This document shows, in pieces, positions 19,747-27,669 of a DNA stretch of 64,000 nt (its first letter is position 1; every line of letters starts with the position of its first letter). The DNA comes from Actinomyces naeslundii (GTDB lineage Bacteria; Actinomycetota; Actinomycetes; Actinomycetales; Actinomycetaceae), in NCBI RefSeq assembly GCF_001956585.1, contig NZ_MSRR01000031.1, positions 62,001 through 126,000 on the forward strand, given 5' to 3'. Under the pieces are notes generated by a model that was given only the letters and a program-made list of their open reading frames with translations, was not told the DNA's origin and searched no databases. Made by a program: the position numbers and the translations under genes.

Positions 19747-19808
19747 AGTCTCCGACCGACCCGACAACACCGGCTGCTCTCCGGCGAGCCGGCCCGGCGG
19801 TACCCGGA

Positions 19809-20648
19809 TCAGGCTCCGACGCGGAAGCGGACGAAGCCGGTCAGCTCGCCGCCGGTGGCCTCAACGACCTTGCCGACCGTGGTCTTGGGGTCCTTGGCGA
19901 AGGCCTGATCGACCAGGACGTTCTCCTTGAAGAAGCCGCTGAGGCGCCCCTCGACGATCTTGGGGATGGCCTTCTCGGGCTTGCCCTCGGCGCGAGTCGT
20001 CTCCTCGGCGATGGCGCGCTCCTTGTCCACGACCTCGGCCGGGACGTCGTCGCGGGTGGCGTATTCCGGGGAATAGGCGGCGATGTGCATGGCGACGTCG
20101 TGAGCCACCTCGGCGGCCTTGGCGTCGGTGCCCACCAGGACGCCGACCTGGGCGGGCAGGTCGGGGTTGGTGCGGTGCAGGTAGAGCTCGATCTTGTCGG
20201 CCTCGAGGCGGCCGACGCGACGCACGACGATCTTCTCGCCGATGACGGCCTGCATGCCGTCGGTGAGCTCCTTGACGGTGGAGCCGTCGACCTCGACCTC
20301 GGCCAGGGCATCGGCGTCGGTGGCGCCGGAGTCGAGGGCGGCGGTGAGGACCTGCTCGGCGTAGTCGAGGAACTTCTGGTTCTTGGCCACGAAGTCGGTC
20401 TCGGCGTTGATCTCGACGAGGACGCCGACCTGGCCGTCGCCGGAGTCGACGACCTTGGCGGCGATGAGGCCGGCGGAGGCGGCGCGGCCCTCGCGCTTGG
20501 CAATGCCCTTGAGACCCTTGACGCGAATGATCTCGATGGCCTTCTCGGCGTCGCCCTCGGCCTCGTCGAGGGCCTTCTTGACGTCGAGCATGCCGGCGCC
20601 GGTCTTCTCGCGCAGCGCCTTGATGTCAGCAGTGGTGTAGTTCGCCAT
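19809..20648 (-). CDS. tsf: translation elongation factor Ts
   Basis: EF-Ts is the nucleotide exchange factor for EF-Tu. The 279-residue protein starts with ATG 20648. The N-terminal UBA-like part has EKTGAGMLDVKKALDEAEGD (Met-Leu-Asp-Val instead of the common Met-Asp-Cys). KREGRAASAGLIA and INAETDFVAKNQKF are family signatures for the EF-Tu contact. It lies 106 bases after rpsB, with a terminator-like hairpin between them that may set a lower level of tsf transcription. Confidence 0.97.
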   Translation of the reverse strand: MANYTTADIKALREKTGAGMLDVKKALDEAEGDAEKAIEIIRVKGLKGIAKREGRAASAGLIAAKVVDSGDGQVGVLVEINAETDFVAKNQKFLDYAEQVLTAALDSGATDADALAEVEVDGSTVKELTDGMQAVIGEKIVVRRVGRLEADKIELYLHRTNPDLPAQVGVLVGTDAKAAEVAHDVAMHIAAYSPEYATRDDVPAEVVDKERAIAEETTRAEGKPEKAIPKIVEGRLSGFFKENVLVDQAFAKDPKTTVGKVVEATGGELTGFVRFRVGA

Positions 20649-20686
20649 GAATGTCTCCTGGTCAGTCAGTGACTAATAGACGTGTG

Positions 20687-20736
20687 AAAAAACGTGTGAA
20701 AGGTGTTCACAGCGCGTGGACGCCGCGCTGTGAACA
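20687..20736 (-). terminator. attenuator-like hairpin between rpsB and tsf
   Basis: A perfect 13-base stem (20704-20716 with 20724-20736, seven-base loop) is followed, in the minus-strand direction, by CCTTTCACACG and six T residues at 20692-20687. This is the layout of an intrinsic terminator lying inside the rpsB-tsf operon. Partial read-through would give more S2 than EF-Ts message. A tandem ACGTGTGAAA repeat flanks the T-run. Confidence 0.65.
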
Positions 20737-20754
20737 AAAAGCGTGGGCGCGCGC

Positions 20755-21606
20755 TCAGGCCTGCTCAGCGGCAGGAGCCTCGGCAGCGGCCTCGGCGACC
20801 TCGGAGGTCGGCGCGTCAGCCTCGGCGCCGGCGAGGAGCTGGGCCTCCCACTCGGGCAGCGGCTCGGCGTCGGCAGAGACGACCTCGGCCTCCTCACCGG
20901 TGCGGGCGCGGCCACCGGAGCGGGCCAGCAGGCCCTCGGCGGTGGCATCGGCGACGACGCGGGTGAGCAGGGTGACGGCGCGGATGGCGTCATCGTTGCC
21001 GGGGATGCCGTAGGTGGCCTCGTCCGGATCGCAGTTGGTGTCCAGGATGGCGATGACCGGGATCCCGAGCTTCTGGGCCTCGGAGATGGCCAGGTGCTCC
21101 TTCTTGGTGTCCACGACCCACACGGCCGCGGGGAGCTTGCTCATGTCGCGGATACCGCCCAGGGTGCGCTGGAGCTTGTCCTTCTCACGGCGCATCATGA
21201 GCAGCTCCTTCTTGGTGCGGCCGGAGCCGGCCACGTCGTCGAAGTCGATCTGCTCGAGCTCCTTCATGCGGTCCAGGCGGGCGCGCACGGTGGAGAAGTT
21301 GGTGAGCATGCCGCCCAGCCAGCGCTGGTTGACGTAGGGCATGCCGACACGCTGGGCCTGCTCGGCCACGGCGGCCTGGGCCTGCTTCTTGGTCCCGACG
21401 AACAGGATGTTGCCGCCGCGAGCGACGATCTCCTTGACGAAGTCGTAGGCGGTGTTGATGCCCTCGATGGACTGCTGGAGGTCGATGATGTAGATGCCGT
21501 TGCGCTCGGTGAGGATGAAGCGCTTCATCTTGGGGTTCCAGCGACGGGTCTGGTGCCCGAAGTGGACACCGCTATCAAGGAGCTGGCGCATGGTGACGAC
21601 GGCCAT
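20755..21606 (-). CDS. rpsB: 30S ribosomal protein S2
   Basis: RpsB binds the small subunit near S1 and helix 26-28. The 283-residue protein starts at ATG 21606; [19 protein letters not shown] near the N-terminus and [18 protein letters not shown] are family signatures. The last 50 residues are Ala/Glu-rich, which makes the protein longer than the 230-260 of many S2 proteins. This tail is common in actinobacteria. It is the first gene of the rpsB-tsf unit and is divergent from the M23 peptidase gene. Confidence 0.97.
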   Translation of the reverse strand: MAVVTMRQLLDSGVHFGHQTRRWNPKMKRFILTERNGIYIIDLQQSIEGINTAYDFVKEIVARGGNILFVGTKKQAQAAVAEQAQRVGMPYVNQRWLGGMLTNFSTVRARLDRMKELEQIDFDDVAGSGRTKKELLMMRREKDKLQRTLGGIRDMSKLPAAVWVVDTKKEHLAISEAQKLGIPVIAILDTNCDPDEATYGIPGNDDAIRAVTLLTRVVADATAEGLLARSGGRARTGEEAEVVSADAEPLPEWEAQLLAGAEADAPTSEVAEAAAEAPAAEQA

Positions 21607-22106
21607 GACGGTCCTTCCGTGTGTGCCGAGAGGTTGCTCGACGCACGATCATTTCGGGGGACGGCCAAGCAGTGCGCTCGGGCGCGTCCCGGGGTGTTTC
21701 TCTGGGTTGTTCCCCTGTGATTCCGCGCGCTTGAGGGCGCGCACCGAACCGGTGACCGGCGAGTGAGCCGGCGCGGATGGGGCCTGGCGCCTGCGACGCA
21801 CGGCCACCCGTTCACCGTGGCGAACCGTGATGACCGGGACCGCGACCGTGTCGCCCGGAGGGACGTCCCGAGGTGCTCGGGTGCAGGCACGCGAAGTCAG
21901 CACCCTGGGTCCATCTCCCGCTGACGCCGGAGCGATCCGCAGAATGCTGCGGAGGCGAGGTTACCACAGGGCTGCCCCCGCTGCCGAGGCCGATTCATTG
22001 GAATGCAGAGTCATTCCGGTCACCACAGACTGCTTCCTGGGAGGGTTTCCCACAGGGCCGACGACGTCCTCAGCGGCTGAGGCCGATCGGCGCGCACTCT
22101 GAGGGC
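21607..22106. other. 500-base divergent spacer upstream of rpsB
   Basis: This spacer must hold the promoters of rpsB (minus) and the M23 gene (plus). The plus-strand frame of the M23 gene stays open back to 21873, but the upstream part has no export signal, so the shorter start is used. I see two small palindromes: CCGCAG-AATG-CTGCGG at 21937-21952 and GGAATG-CAGAGT-CATTCC at 22000-22017. The latter could be an operator. No convincing -35/-10 pair stands out. Confidence 0.5.
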
Positions 22107-22916
22107 ATGCACCTAGAACATCCCCCGCAAACCCGGCAATCCCGAGCACAACGCACGATTCCCCATCTCCCCCGTCTCCTGCCCCGCCGCCTCACCGCGC
22201 TAGCAACGACCCTGGTCGTCTGCGGGTCGTTCGCCGCGCTCCCAGACACGCAACCGACTCAGGATATGAGCACAGTCACCAGCGCTGCCGTAACCGCAGT
22301 CTCGGCTCCGGAGTCCCATGACCCGGCGTTTCCCGAGCTGATGGGTACTCCCTCCGGGCCGGCCGGAGCAGCGCCCTCACTGACCTCGTTGACCTCACTC
22401 TTCACGAGTGCCAGCCTCATCGCCCGGTTCGCAGAGGAGGCGGGGACGAGCACTCAGGAGGGCGTGGGCCAGTCTCCGGGGCCCTTGCGCCCGCGGGGAC
22501 GCTACCAGTGGCCGACCGGCGCACCGGCCACCGTGGTGGAGGCTTTCGATCCGCCTGCCGTCGTGTGGGGACGCGGGCACCGGGGAGTCGATCTCGCGGC
22601 CGCCGAAGGCGCACAGATCCGCAGCGCCGCAGCCGGGACGGTGGCATTCGCCGGCATGGTGGCCGGGCGCCCAGTGGTCTCCGTCGACCATGGCGATGGG
22701 ATCCGTACCACCTATGAACCGGTGGAACCGAACGTCAGCGCGGGTGAGGCGGTCGGTGCGGGGCAGGTCATCGGCACCTTGCTGCCCGGGCACCGTTCGG
22801 ACGGGGTCTGCGCCCTGCACTGGGGCGCGCGCACCGGCCCTAAGACGTACATCAACCCGCTGCGCCTGCTGCAACCGGCCGTCATCCGCCTCAAGCCGGT
22901 CCGGGAGAGTCGGTGA
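22107..22916 (+). CDS. exported M23-family peptidase-like protein
   Basis: The chosen ATG at 22107 gives 269 residues with an Arg-rich N-terminus and a hydrophobic signal segment around residues 30-50 (LTALATTLVVCGSFAAL). The last 130 residues form a LytM/M23 domain: GHRGVDLAA holds the first zinc ligands H158 and D162, and GDGIRTTYEPV and GQVIGTLLPG are typical. The usual HxH is A236-L237-H238 here, so the first histidine of that pair is missing. It may be a weak or inactive endopeptidase that acts on or binds peptidoglycan. A M23 gene divergent from rpsB is also found in mycobacteria (Rv2891), as I recall. Confidence 0.85.
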   Translation: MHLEHPPQTRQSRAQRTIPHLPRLLPRRLTALATTLVVCGSFAALPDTQPTQDMSTVTSAAVTAVSAPESHDPAFPELMGTPSGPAGAAPSLTSLTSLFTSASLIARFAEEAGTSTQEGVGQSPGPLRPRGRYQWPTGAPATVVEAFDPPAVVWGRGHRGVDLAAAEGAQIRSAAAGTVAFAGMVAGRPVVSVDHGDGIRTTYEPVEPNVSAGEAVGAGQVIGTLLPGHRSDGVCALHWGARTGPKTYINPLRLLQPAVIRLKPVRESR

Positions 22917-23024
22917 TCGGCGCTTGATCTCGCCACCACTCCTTCCGATGATGGAACGTCGTGGACAGTGGTGAGCTTTCGGGCACAACCCCTTCAAAGA
23001 CATCTCGTTGAGAGAGGCGGAGAC

Positions 23025-24110
23025 ATGAGGCCCTCCGAGTCCCTCCAGCACTGGTTCGAGACCTCCCTGCGGCCCAGGCTGCAGAGGATGGTCGCAAAGC
23101 GACGCCCAGACCTGCCGGCCCCGCAGGTGCTCATCATCGCCCCGGGGGTGAGGTTCTCCTTCGGTGAGATCGACCGGCCTTTCCATACCGCGAGCGCAGG
23201 AAAACCCTTCGTGGCGGTCGCGGCGGCACGCCTGGCCCAGCAGGGACTGCTGTCCCTGGATGCGCCGATCGGCGAGCTCGCCCCGGGCATCGATCTGTCC
23301 GCGCTACCCGCCGCTCCCGGCGTCATTCTGTCCCGGGAGCTGACCCTGAGCCGTCTGCTCAGCCACCGCTCAGGACTGCCCGACCCGGTGCAGCCACCTC
23401 GAGGACGGTCCACCGAGTGCTCGCTGGACCGCCTCATGCGCCAACCCGATCGCCGGTGGGACCTGGCCGAGGTGGTAGCGCAGTGCGCGGGGCTGCCGTC
23501 CCTGGGCCGTCCTGGTCAGAGCTTCGCCTACGGGGACACCAACTACGCCCTGGCTCAGTGCGTGCTCCAGGAGGTCACCGGCCTGTCCGCCCACGAGGTG
23601 CTGCGCACCCAGGTGTTCCAACCCGCGGGGATGACGCGCACGGGTCAGCCGCACTCCACGGCCACCGATGAGGAGCTGGCAGGTCTGAAGATCGCTCCGG
23701 TCTGGGTCAAGGGTGCGGAGATCAGCCATGCCAGGGCGCTGTCCGTCGGGTCCGCTGACGGCGGCGCGGTGACAACCCTGGAGGACATGGTGCGGTTCCA
23801 GGAGGCCCTGCATGAGGGAGACCTGCTCGACCGGGATCTGCTGGCGCGCCTGGCCCGGCCCCGCTCCCGCCTGCGCGCGGGCCTCCACTACGGGACGGGC
23901 CTGGCCACGATCCGCTTCGGTGAGTTCATACCCTTGGTCCTGCGGGGCCTTCCCGAGCCGGTGGGAGGCCTGGGCCTGTGGGCGGTACACAGCTTCTTCT
24001 ACCCGCACCAGCGCGTCCATGTCGTCATGAACCTCCACAGCACTGCGCAGATGCAGCGCAGCTTCGCGCTGCACATCGCGATCGCCCGTCGCCTGGCCCG
24101 CTTGTCCTGA
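23025..24110 (+). CDS. beta-lactamase/esterase-type serine hydrolase
   Basis: This is a member of the class C beta-lactamase superfamily (PF00144-like), which includes D-peptidases and esterases. The ATG at 23025 follows a purine-rich GAGGCGGAG site and gives 361 residues; a GTG at 22968 is an alternative. The nucleophile tetrad is S57-A-G-K60. The second motif is Y169-G-D171 where most members have Y-x-N. LLSHRSGLPD is the conserved HxSG segment. No signal peptide is evident, so it may act in the cytoplasm. The substrate is unknown. Confidence 0.85.
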   Translation: MRPSESLQHWFETSLRPRLQRMVAKRRPDLPAPQVLIIAPGVRFSFGEIDRPFHTASAGKPFVAVAAARLAQQGLLSLDAPIGELAPGIDLSALPAAPGVILSRELTLSRLLSHRSGLPDPVQPPRGRSTECSLDRLMRQPDRRWDLAEVVAQCAGLPSLGRPGQSFAYGDTNYALAQCVLQEVTGLSAHEVLRTQVFQPAGMTRTGQPHSTATDEELAGLKIAPVWVKGAEISHARALSVGSADGGAVTTLEDMVRFQEALHEGDLLDRDLLARLARPRSRLRAGLHYGTGLATIRFGEFIPLVLRGLPEPVGGLGLWAVHSFFYPHQRVHVVMNLHSTAQMQRSFALHIAIARRLARLS

Positions 24111-24227
24111 GCCGCACTCCCCCACTGGCGGGCCCTCGGATCGGGCGCGCATTGGGGTGTCCGTGGGGCCCAGACCTCACACGGCGTCAGCCCGCCACGG
24201 TGCCGTCGGATGGACGTGCTCGCCGTC

Positions 24228-25151
24228 TCAGGCGCGGGGAAAGGCCTGCTCGTAGACGCTGCGCAACCGCTCGGCCGAGACATGGGTGTAGCGCTGGGTG
24301 GTAGCCAGAGAGGAGTGGCCGAGCAGCTCCTGGACGCTGCGCAGGTCCGCTCCCCCACTCAGCACGTGGGTGGCTGCGCTGTGGCGCAGTCCGTGCGGGC
24401 CGAGATCGGGGACCTGGGCGGCGGCGCACAGGCGGTGGACGACGTCGCGCACCGCGCGGGGATCGATGCGTCGTCCTCGCATCCCCAGGAAGAGCGCCGC
24501 TGCGGCGTCGGGAGCGCAGATCTCTGCGCGCCGGCTCAGCCAGCCCTCCAGGGCCCTGGCGGCGGGCAGCCCGTAGGGGACGGTTCGTTCCTTGCGCCCC
24601 TTGCCCAGGACGCGCAGCGTTCGCTGAGAGTGGTCGAGGTCGGTGACGTCGAGGCCGACGAGCTCGGAGACGCGCACGCCGGTTGCGTAGAGCGTCTCGA
24701 TGATGGCCAGGTCGCGTGCGGCCAGGGCGTTCCCGTCCGCGGCGAGTTCTGCAGCAACCTTGAGGAGCTGTGCGGCCTGCTGGGCCGTCAGGACTCCCGG
24801 CAGGCGGTTGTCGACGCGGGGCGCACGCAGGCGCGCGGCGACGTCGGAGGTGAGCACGCCCTCCTCGAAGGCCCAGGTGGAGAAGGTCCTCACCGAGGCC
24901 GAGCGGCGAGCCAGGGTGGCGCGCGAGTGCCCGCTCGCGGCCTGCGCGGCGAGCCAGTCCCGCAGGTCCGCCAGATCGAGGGTGGCCAGGGCCGCCTCGA
25001 CGGGCTCGGCATCGCCCCCACCGACGCCAAGGAAGCTCAGGAGGTCGCCGATGTCGACGAGATAGGCTCGCACGGTGTGCTCAGACAGGTCCCGCTGCAG
25101 GGCCAGGTACCCGCGGTAGGAGGCGAGGAGATCGGCGCGCGTCCTTGGCAT
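24228..25151 (-). CDS. xerC: site-specific tyrosine recombinase XerC
   Basis: XerC, with XerD, resolves chromosome dimers at dif. The 307-residue protein has an N-terminal SAM-like domain (about 1-105) and a C-terminal catalytic domain. Visible catalytic residues are the Arg in ATGVRVSELVG, the HGLRH box with R256, H279 in LGHSS, and Y288 in TTQRYTHV. The ATG at 25151 follows an AAGGGAG site. It lies upstream of dprA in other actinobacteria; here an ArsR regulator, an EamA transporter and a FHA gene separate them. Confidence 0.92.
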   Translation of the reverse strand: MPRTRADLLASYRGYLALQRDLSEHTVRAYLVDIGDLLSFLGVGGGDAEPVEAALATLDLADLRDWLAAQAASGHSRATLARRSASVRTFSTWAFEEGVLTSDVAARLRAPRVDNRLPGVLTAQQAAQLLKVAAELAADGNALAARDLAIIETLYATGVRVSELVGLDVTDLDHSQRTLRVLGKGRKERTVPYGLPAARALEGWLSRRAEICAPDAAAALFLGMRGRRIDPRAVRDVVHRLCAAAQVPDLGPHGLRHSAATHVLSGGADLRSVQELLGHSSLATTQRYTHVSAERLRSVYEQAFPRA

Positions 25152-25204
25152 GGCAGACTCCCTTTGATGGCGGTTGTCGCAAGCGAATGAAATGGGGAGA
25201 TGAG

Positions 25205-25564
25205 TTATATCAGCGTGGCGACCTGTGAGCGGACCTCGGCAATACGCGTCTCATTGCGTTTGTAGTGGGTCCATTTCCCAATACGCGTAGAGGTCACCAG
25301 CCCTTCACGCTCCAAGGCGCGCATAAAGGCCGATACGGTCGACTGGGCAAGCCCAACCTTGTCAGTGATCTGCTTGATGCAGACCCCGTACTCATCAGGG
25401 TCCGCGATCCCCTGCTCAATGGGGAACTCCGCCCTAGGGTCGCGGAGCCACTGAAGGATCTGAAGGCGCACCGGGTGAGCGAGAACCTTGAGAGCGTCCA
25501 CCATCCCGCCCAGGTCAACACGTTCCGAACGACCTTCCAAATGGCTTTGTGCGTTCTCCGGCAT
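25205..25564 (-). CDS. ArsR-family winged-helix regulator
   Basis: The ATG at 25564 follows a strong GGAAGGAGGGAG site and gives 119 residues; an upstream start at 25603 is less likely. The protein has the ArsR/SmtB layout: LKVLAHPVRLQILQWL is helix 2, and IKQITDKVGLAQSTVSAFMRALEREGLV is the recognition helix region followed by the wing GKWTHYKRNE. The single Cys (VCIKQI) does not make the usual metal site, so the signal is probably not a metal. It lies 79 bases downstream of the EamA transporter gene and probably regulates it. Confidence 0.85.
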   Translation of the reverse strand: MPENAQSHLEGRSERVDLGGMVDALKVLAHPVRLQILQWLRDPRAEFPIEQGIADPDEYGVCIKQITDKVGLAQSTVSAFMRALEREGLVTSTRIGKWTHYKRNETRIAEVRSQVATLI

Positions 25565-25643
25565 CTCCCTCCTTCCGCCGCCGCTCGAGGCTCCGGCGAG
25601 CATATCACCCGCTCGGAATCCGACGTTCTGACGCCGAGATACA

Positions 25644-26555
25644 TCACGAACCGAGGACGATCCTGGCCCAGTAGATGCTGACGATGAGGATCACCACGCC
25701 GAGGAGCTGAGAGAGCGTCAGGGCCTCTGAGAAGAGGAGATAGGCATAGACGGCTGCGGCCACGGGCTGGAGCAGGGCGAACAGCGACCCGAGCTGCAGC
25801 GACATGAAGTGCATGGCGTGCGCCATGAGGGTCTGCCCGAGTATCTGAGATGTAAGCGCCAGGGCAACGAGCAGCAGCCAGCCGGTCACGGAGTGCGGAA
25901 GCAGACTCTCTCCACGCAGTATCGCCACCACGAGACACACCGCAGCGCACCAGAGACTGAGTACCGCCATGATGCGCAGCGCGGGGTACCGCCTTCGCAG
26001 TCCCTGGACGACAACCAGAAATCCCGTGTAGAAGAATGCCGTGGTCAAGGCCATCACATTTCCGAGCAGGTGGCGCGGGTCCGTATGAACGCCGACCGGA
26101 GTCAGGAGCAGTAGTCCCCCAATCGCCAGGATCGCCGGAAGAACGAGCCTGACGTCTGGAACATCCCTGAAGAGCACCCACCCGTAGATCGCCGCGGCGA
26201 AGGGAACAAGATTCGCCAGGAGATTGGACTCCGCCAGCGTGGTGTAGAAGAACGACACGTTCCACAGACACAGGTCGATCGCCAGGAGGGCTCCACCCAG
26301 AGCAATGGTGATATGGTCACGAAAAGGCATGCGTTCCTGCTGTTGGGTGCCGCGCCGGAGACCGGCACCGATATCGAGCAGGAACAGCATGGGGGCGGAG
26401 ATCAGGGACCGGAAGCCGCCGGTTGCGATCGGCCCTGCCTCACTGAGCCGAACAAACACTCCCCCGAGCGCCAGACATCCCACCGCGAGCACCGCGCACG
26501 CGATCGCTCCTCCTGTCGCCCGACCACCGGCAGCACGGCTCAGATGCTGCACCAT
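25644..26555 (-). CDS. EamA/DMT-family transporter
   Basis: This 303-residue membrane protein has ten predicted hydrophobic segments and the internal duplication of the drug/metabolite transporter superfamily. Typical pieces are LSEAGPIATGGFRSLISAP in the first half and TSQILGQTLMAHAM followed by LGSLFALLQPVAAAVYAYLLF in the second half. The start ATG has a GGAAGGGGG site. It probably exports a small metabolite; the substrate cannot be read from sequence. It forms a likely two-gene unit with the downstream ArsR regulator. Confidence 0.88.
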   Translation of the reverse strand: MVQHLSRAAGGRATGGAIACAVLAVGCLALGGVFVRLSEAGPIATGGFRSLISAPMLFLLDIGAGLRRGTQQQERMPFRDHITIALGGALLAIDLCLWNVSFFYTTLAESNLLANLVPFAAAIYGWVLFRDVPDVRLVLPAILAIGGLLLLTPVGVHTDPRHLLGNVMALTTAFFYTGFLVVVQGLRRRYPALRIMAVLSLWCAAVCLVVAILRGESLLPHSVTGWLLLVALALTSQILGQTLMAHAMHFMSLQLGSLFALLQPVAAAVYAYLLFSEALTLSQLLGVVILIVSIYWARIVLGS

Positions 26556-26859
26556 CTTGCCCCCTTCCTCTTACCTCTCATTGCTTCTGACACCGACCGC
26601 ACCGGCCTCAGGAGGCTGGTGCCCGCATCCAGCCCGGCGACGCACCTCGCACCAGCACCATAACCCATACATCGACAATATGCGATAGATCGATCTTTCG
26701 GGGTCGCTAACAGGGTGAGCGCCAGCCGTCAATAGGTAGCAAGCCCTTTCTACCGTTCGGACGGTCGTGGCATTCTGACAGTGAGGATGTCGCCGCCCTT
26801 CGCGACCGTTCCCAGGCATCCAGGACCGTCTGACATTGACATCTGAAGGAGTAACGACG
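26556..26859. other. divergent spacer with an AT-rich pocket
   Basis: This 304-base spacer separates the EamA gene (minus) from the FHA gene (plus). An AT-richer pocket at about 26660-26696 includes ATCGACAATATGCGAT, an imperfect palindrome that could be an operator for the nearby ArsR protein. A short ACCGT-TCGG-ACGGT hairpin lies near 26752-26766. No strong promoter consensus was found. Confidence 0.4.
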
Positions 26860-27609
26860 ATGAGTGGAGAGCCTCTGCTCCTCGACTTCGTTGGCGAGCT
26901 GTTTCGGATCACGCCTGAAGTCCCCTTCCAGATCGGCCGAGAGGGCGATCTCGTGCTTGATGAGGACAACCTCTTCCTCCATCGGCGCTTCCTCATCATC
27001 GAGCACGACGCCGGTCTGTGGTGGGTGGCCAACATCGGCTCCCGGATCGGTGCCACCATCACCGAACGCTCCGGTACCTCCCGCTCGTGGGTGGCTCCCG
27101 GTTCCAGGGTCCCCCTGGTCTTTCCGGACATGGCAATCGTCTTCACTGCAGGTTCCACGACCTACGAGATCCTCCTGCAGGTCCCCTTCCCCGGCTACGA
27201 GCTCTCCCAGAGCAGGGACGTGCCGCTCGGCGACGGCCAGACCACCGTGGGCATGGTGAATCTGACCCGAAACCAGCACCTGGTGACACTGGCCCTGGCC
27301 GAGCCCTGGCTGCGACGCACCGGCACCGGCCCCGTCGACCTGCCTCGCAACGCCGACGCGGCTGCCCGCCTGGGCTGGAAGATCACCCGTTTCAACCGGG
27401 CGCTGGACAACGTCTGCGACAAGCTCGACCGCATCGGAGTCAAGGGCATGCGGGGCGGCCCACGCATGCACGCCTCCTACAGGCGCACTGCCCTGGTCGA
27501 CTACGCGCTGACGGCCCGGCTCGTGACCATCGAGGACCTTCCGCTACTGGACCAGGAGGCCCAACGGTCCCGTCAGGAGCTCTTGGCGTCCTCCAGGACC
27601 GCCTTCTGA
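26860..27609 (+). CDS. FHA-like domain protein with C-terminal helical (HTH-like) region
   Basis: The ATG at 26860 has an AAGGAG site eight bases before it and gives 249 residues. Residues 15-70 resemble an FHA domain: FQIGREGDLVLDEDN supplies the G-R pair and FLHRRFLIIEH the H-x-x, but the Ser that usually precedes the His is absent. The C-terminal region (AARLGWKITRFNRALDNV, CDKLDRIGVKGMRGG) matches a helical segment seen on actinobacterial FHA proteins next to Ser/Thr kinase signalling, and may be HTH-like. No kinase gene is in this window. The protein probably binds a phosphorylated partner, or has a changed ligand given the altered motif. Confidence 0.75.
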   Translation: MSGEPLLLDFVGELFRITPEVPFQIGREGDLVLDEDNLFLHRRFLIIEHDAGLWWVANIGSRIGATITERSGTSRSWVAPGSRVPLVFPDMAIVFTAGSTTYEILLQVPFPGYELSQSRDVPLGDGQTTVGMVNLTRNQHLVTLALAEPWLRRTGTGPVDLPRNADAAARLGWKITRFNRALDNVCDKLDRIGVKGMRGGPRMHASYRRTALVDYALTARLVTIEDLPLLDQEAQRSRQELLASSRTAF

Positions 27610-27669
27610 TGACGTGCACCCGGTTGGCACCGACGAGTAGCCACCGGCGCCGGCACCGGTTTCCAAAGA

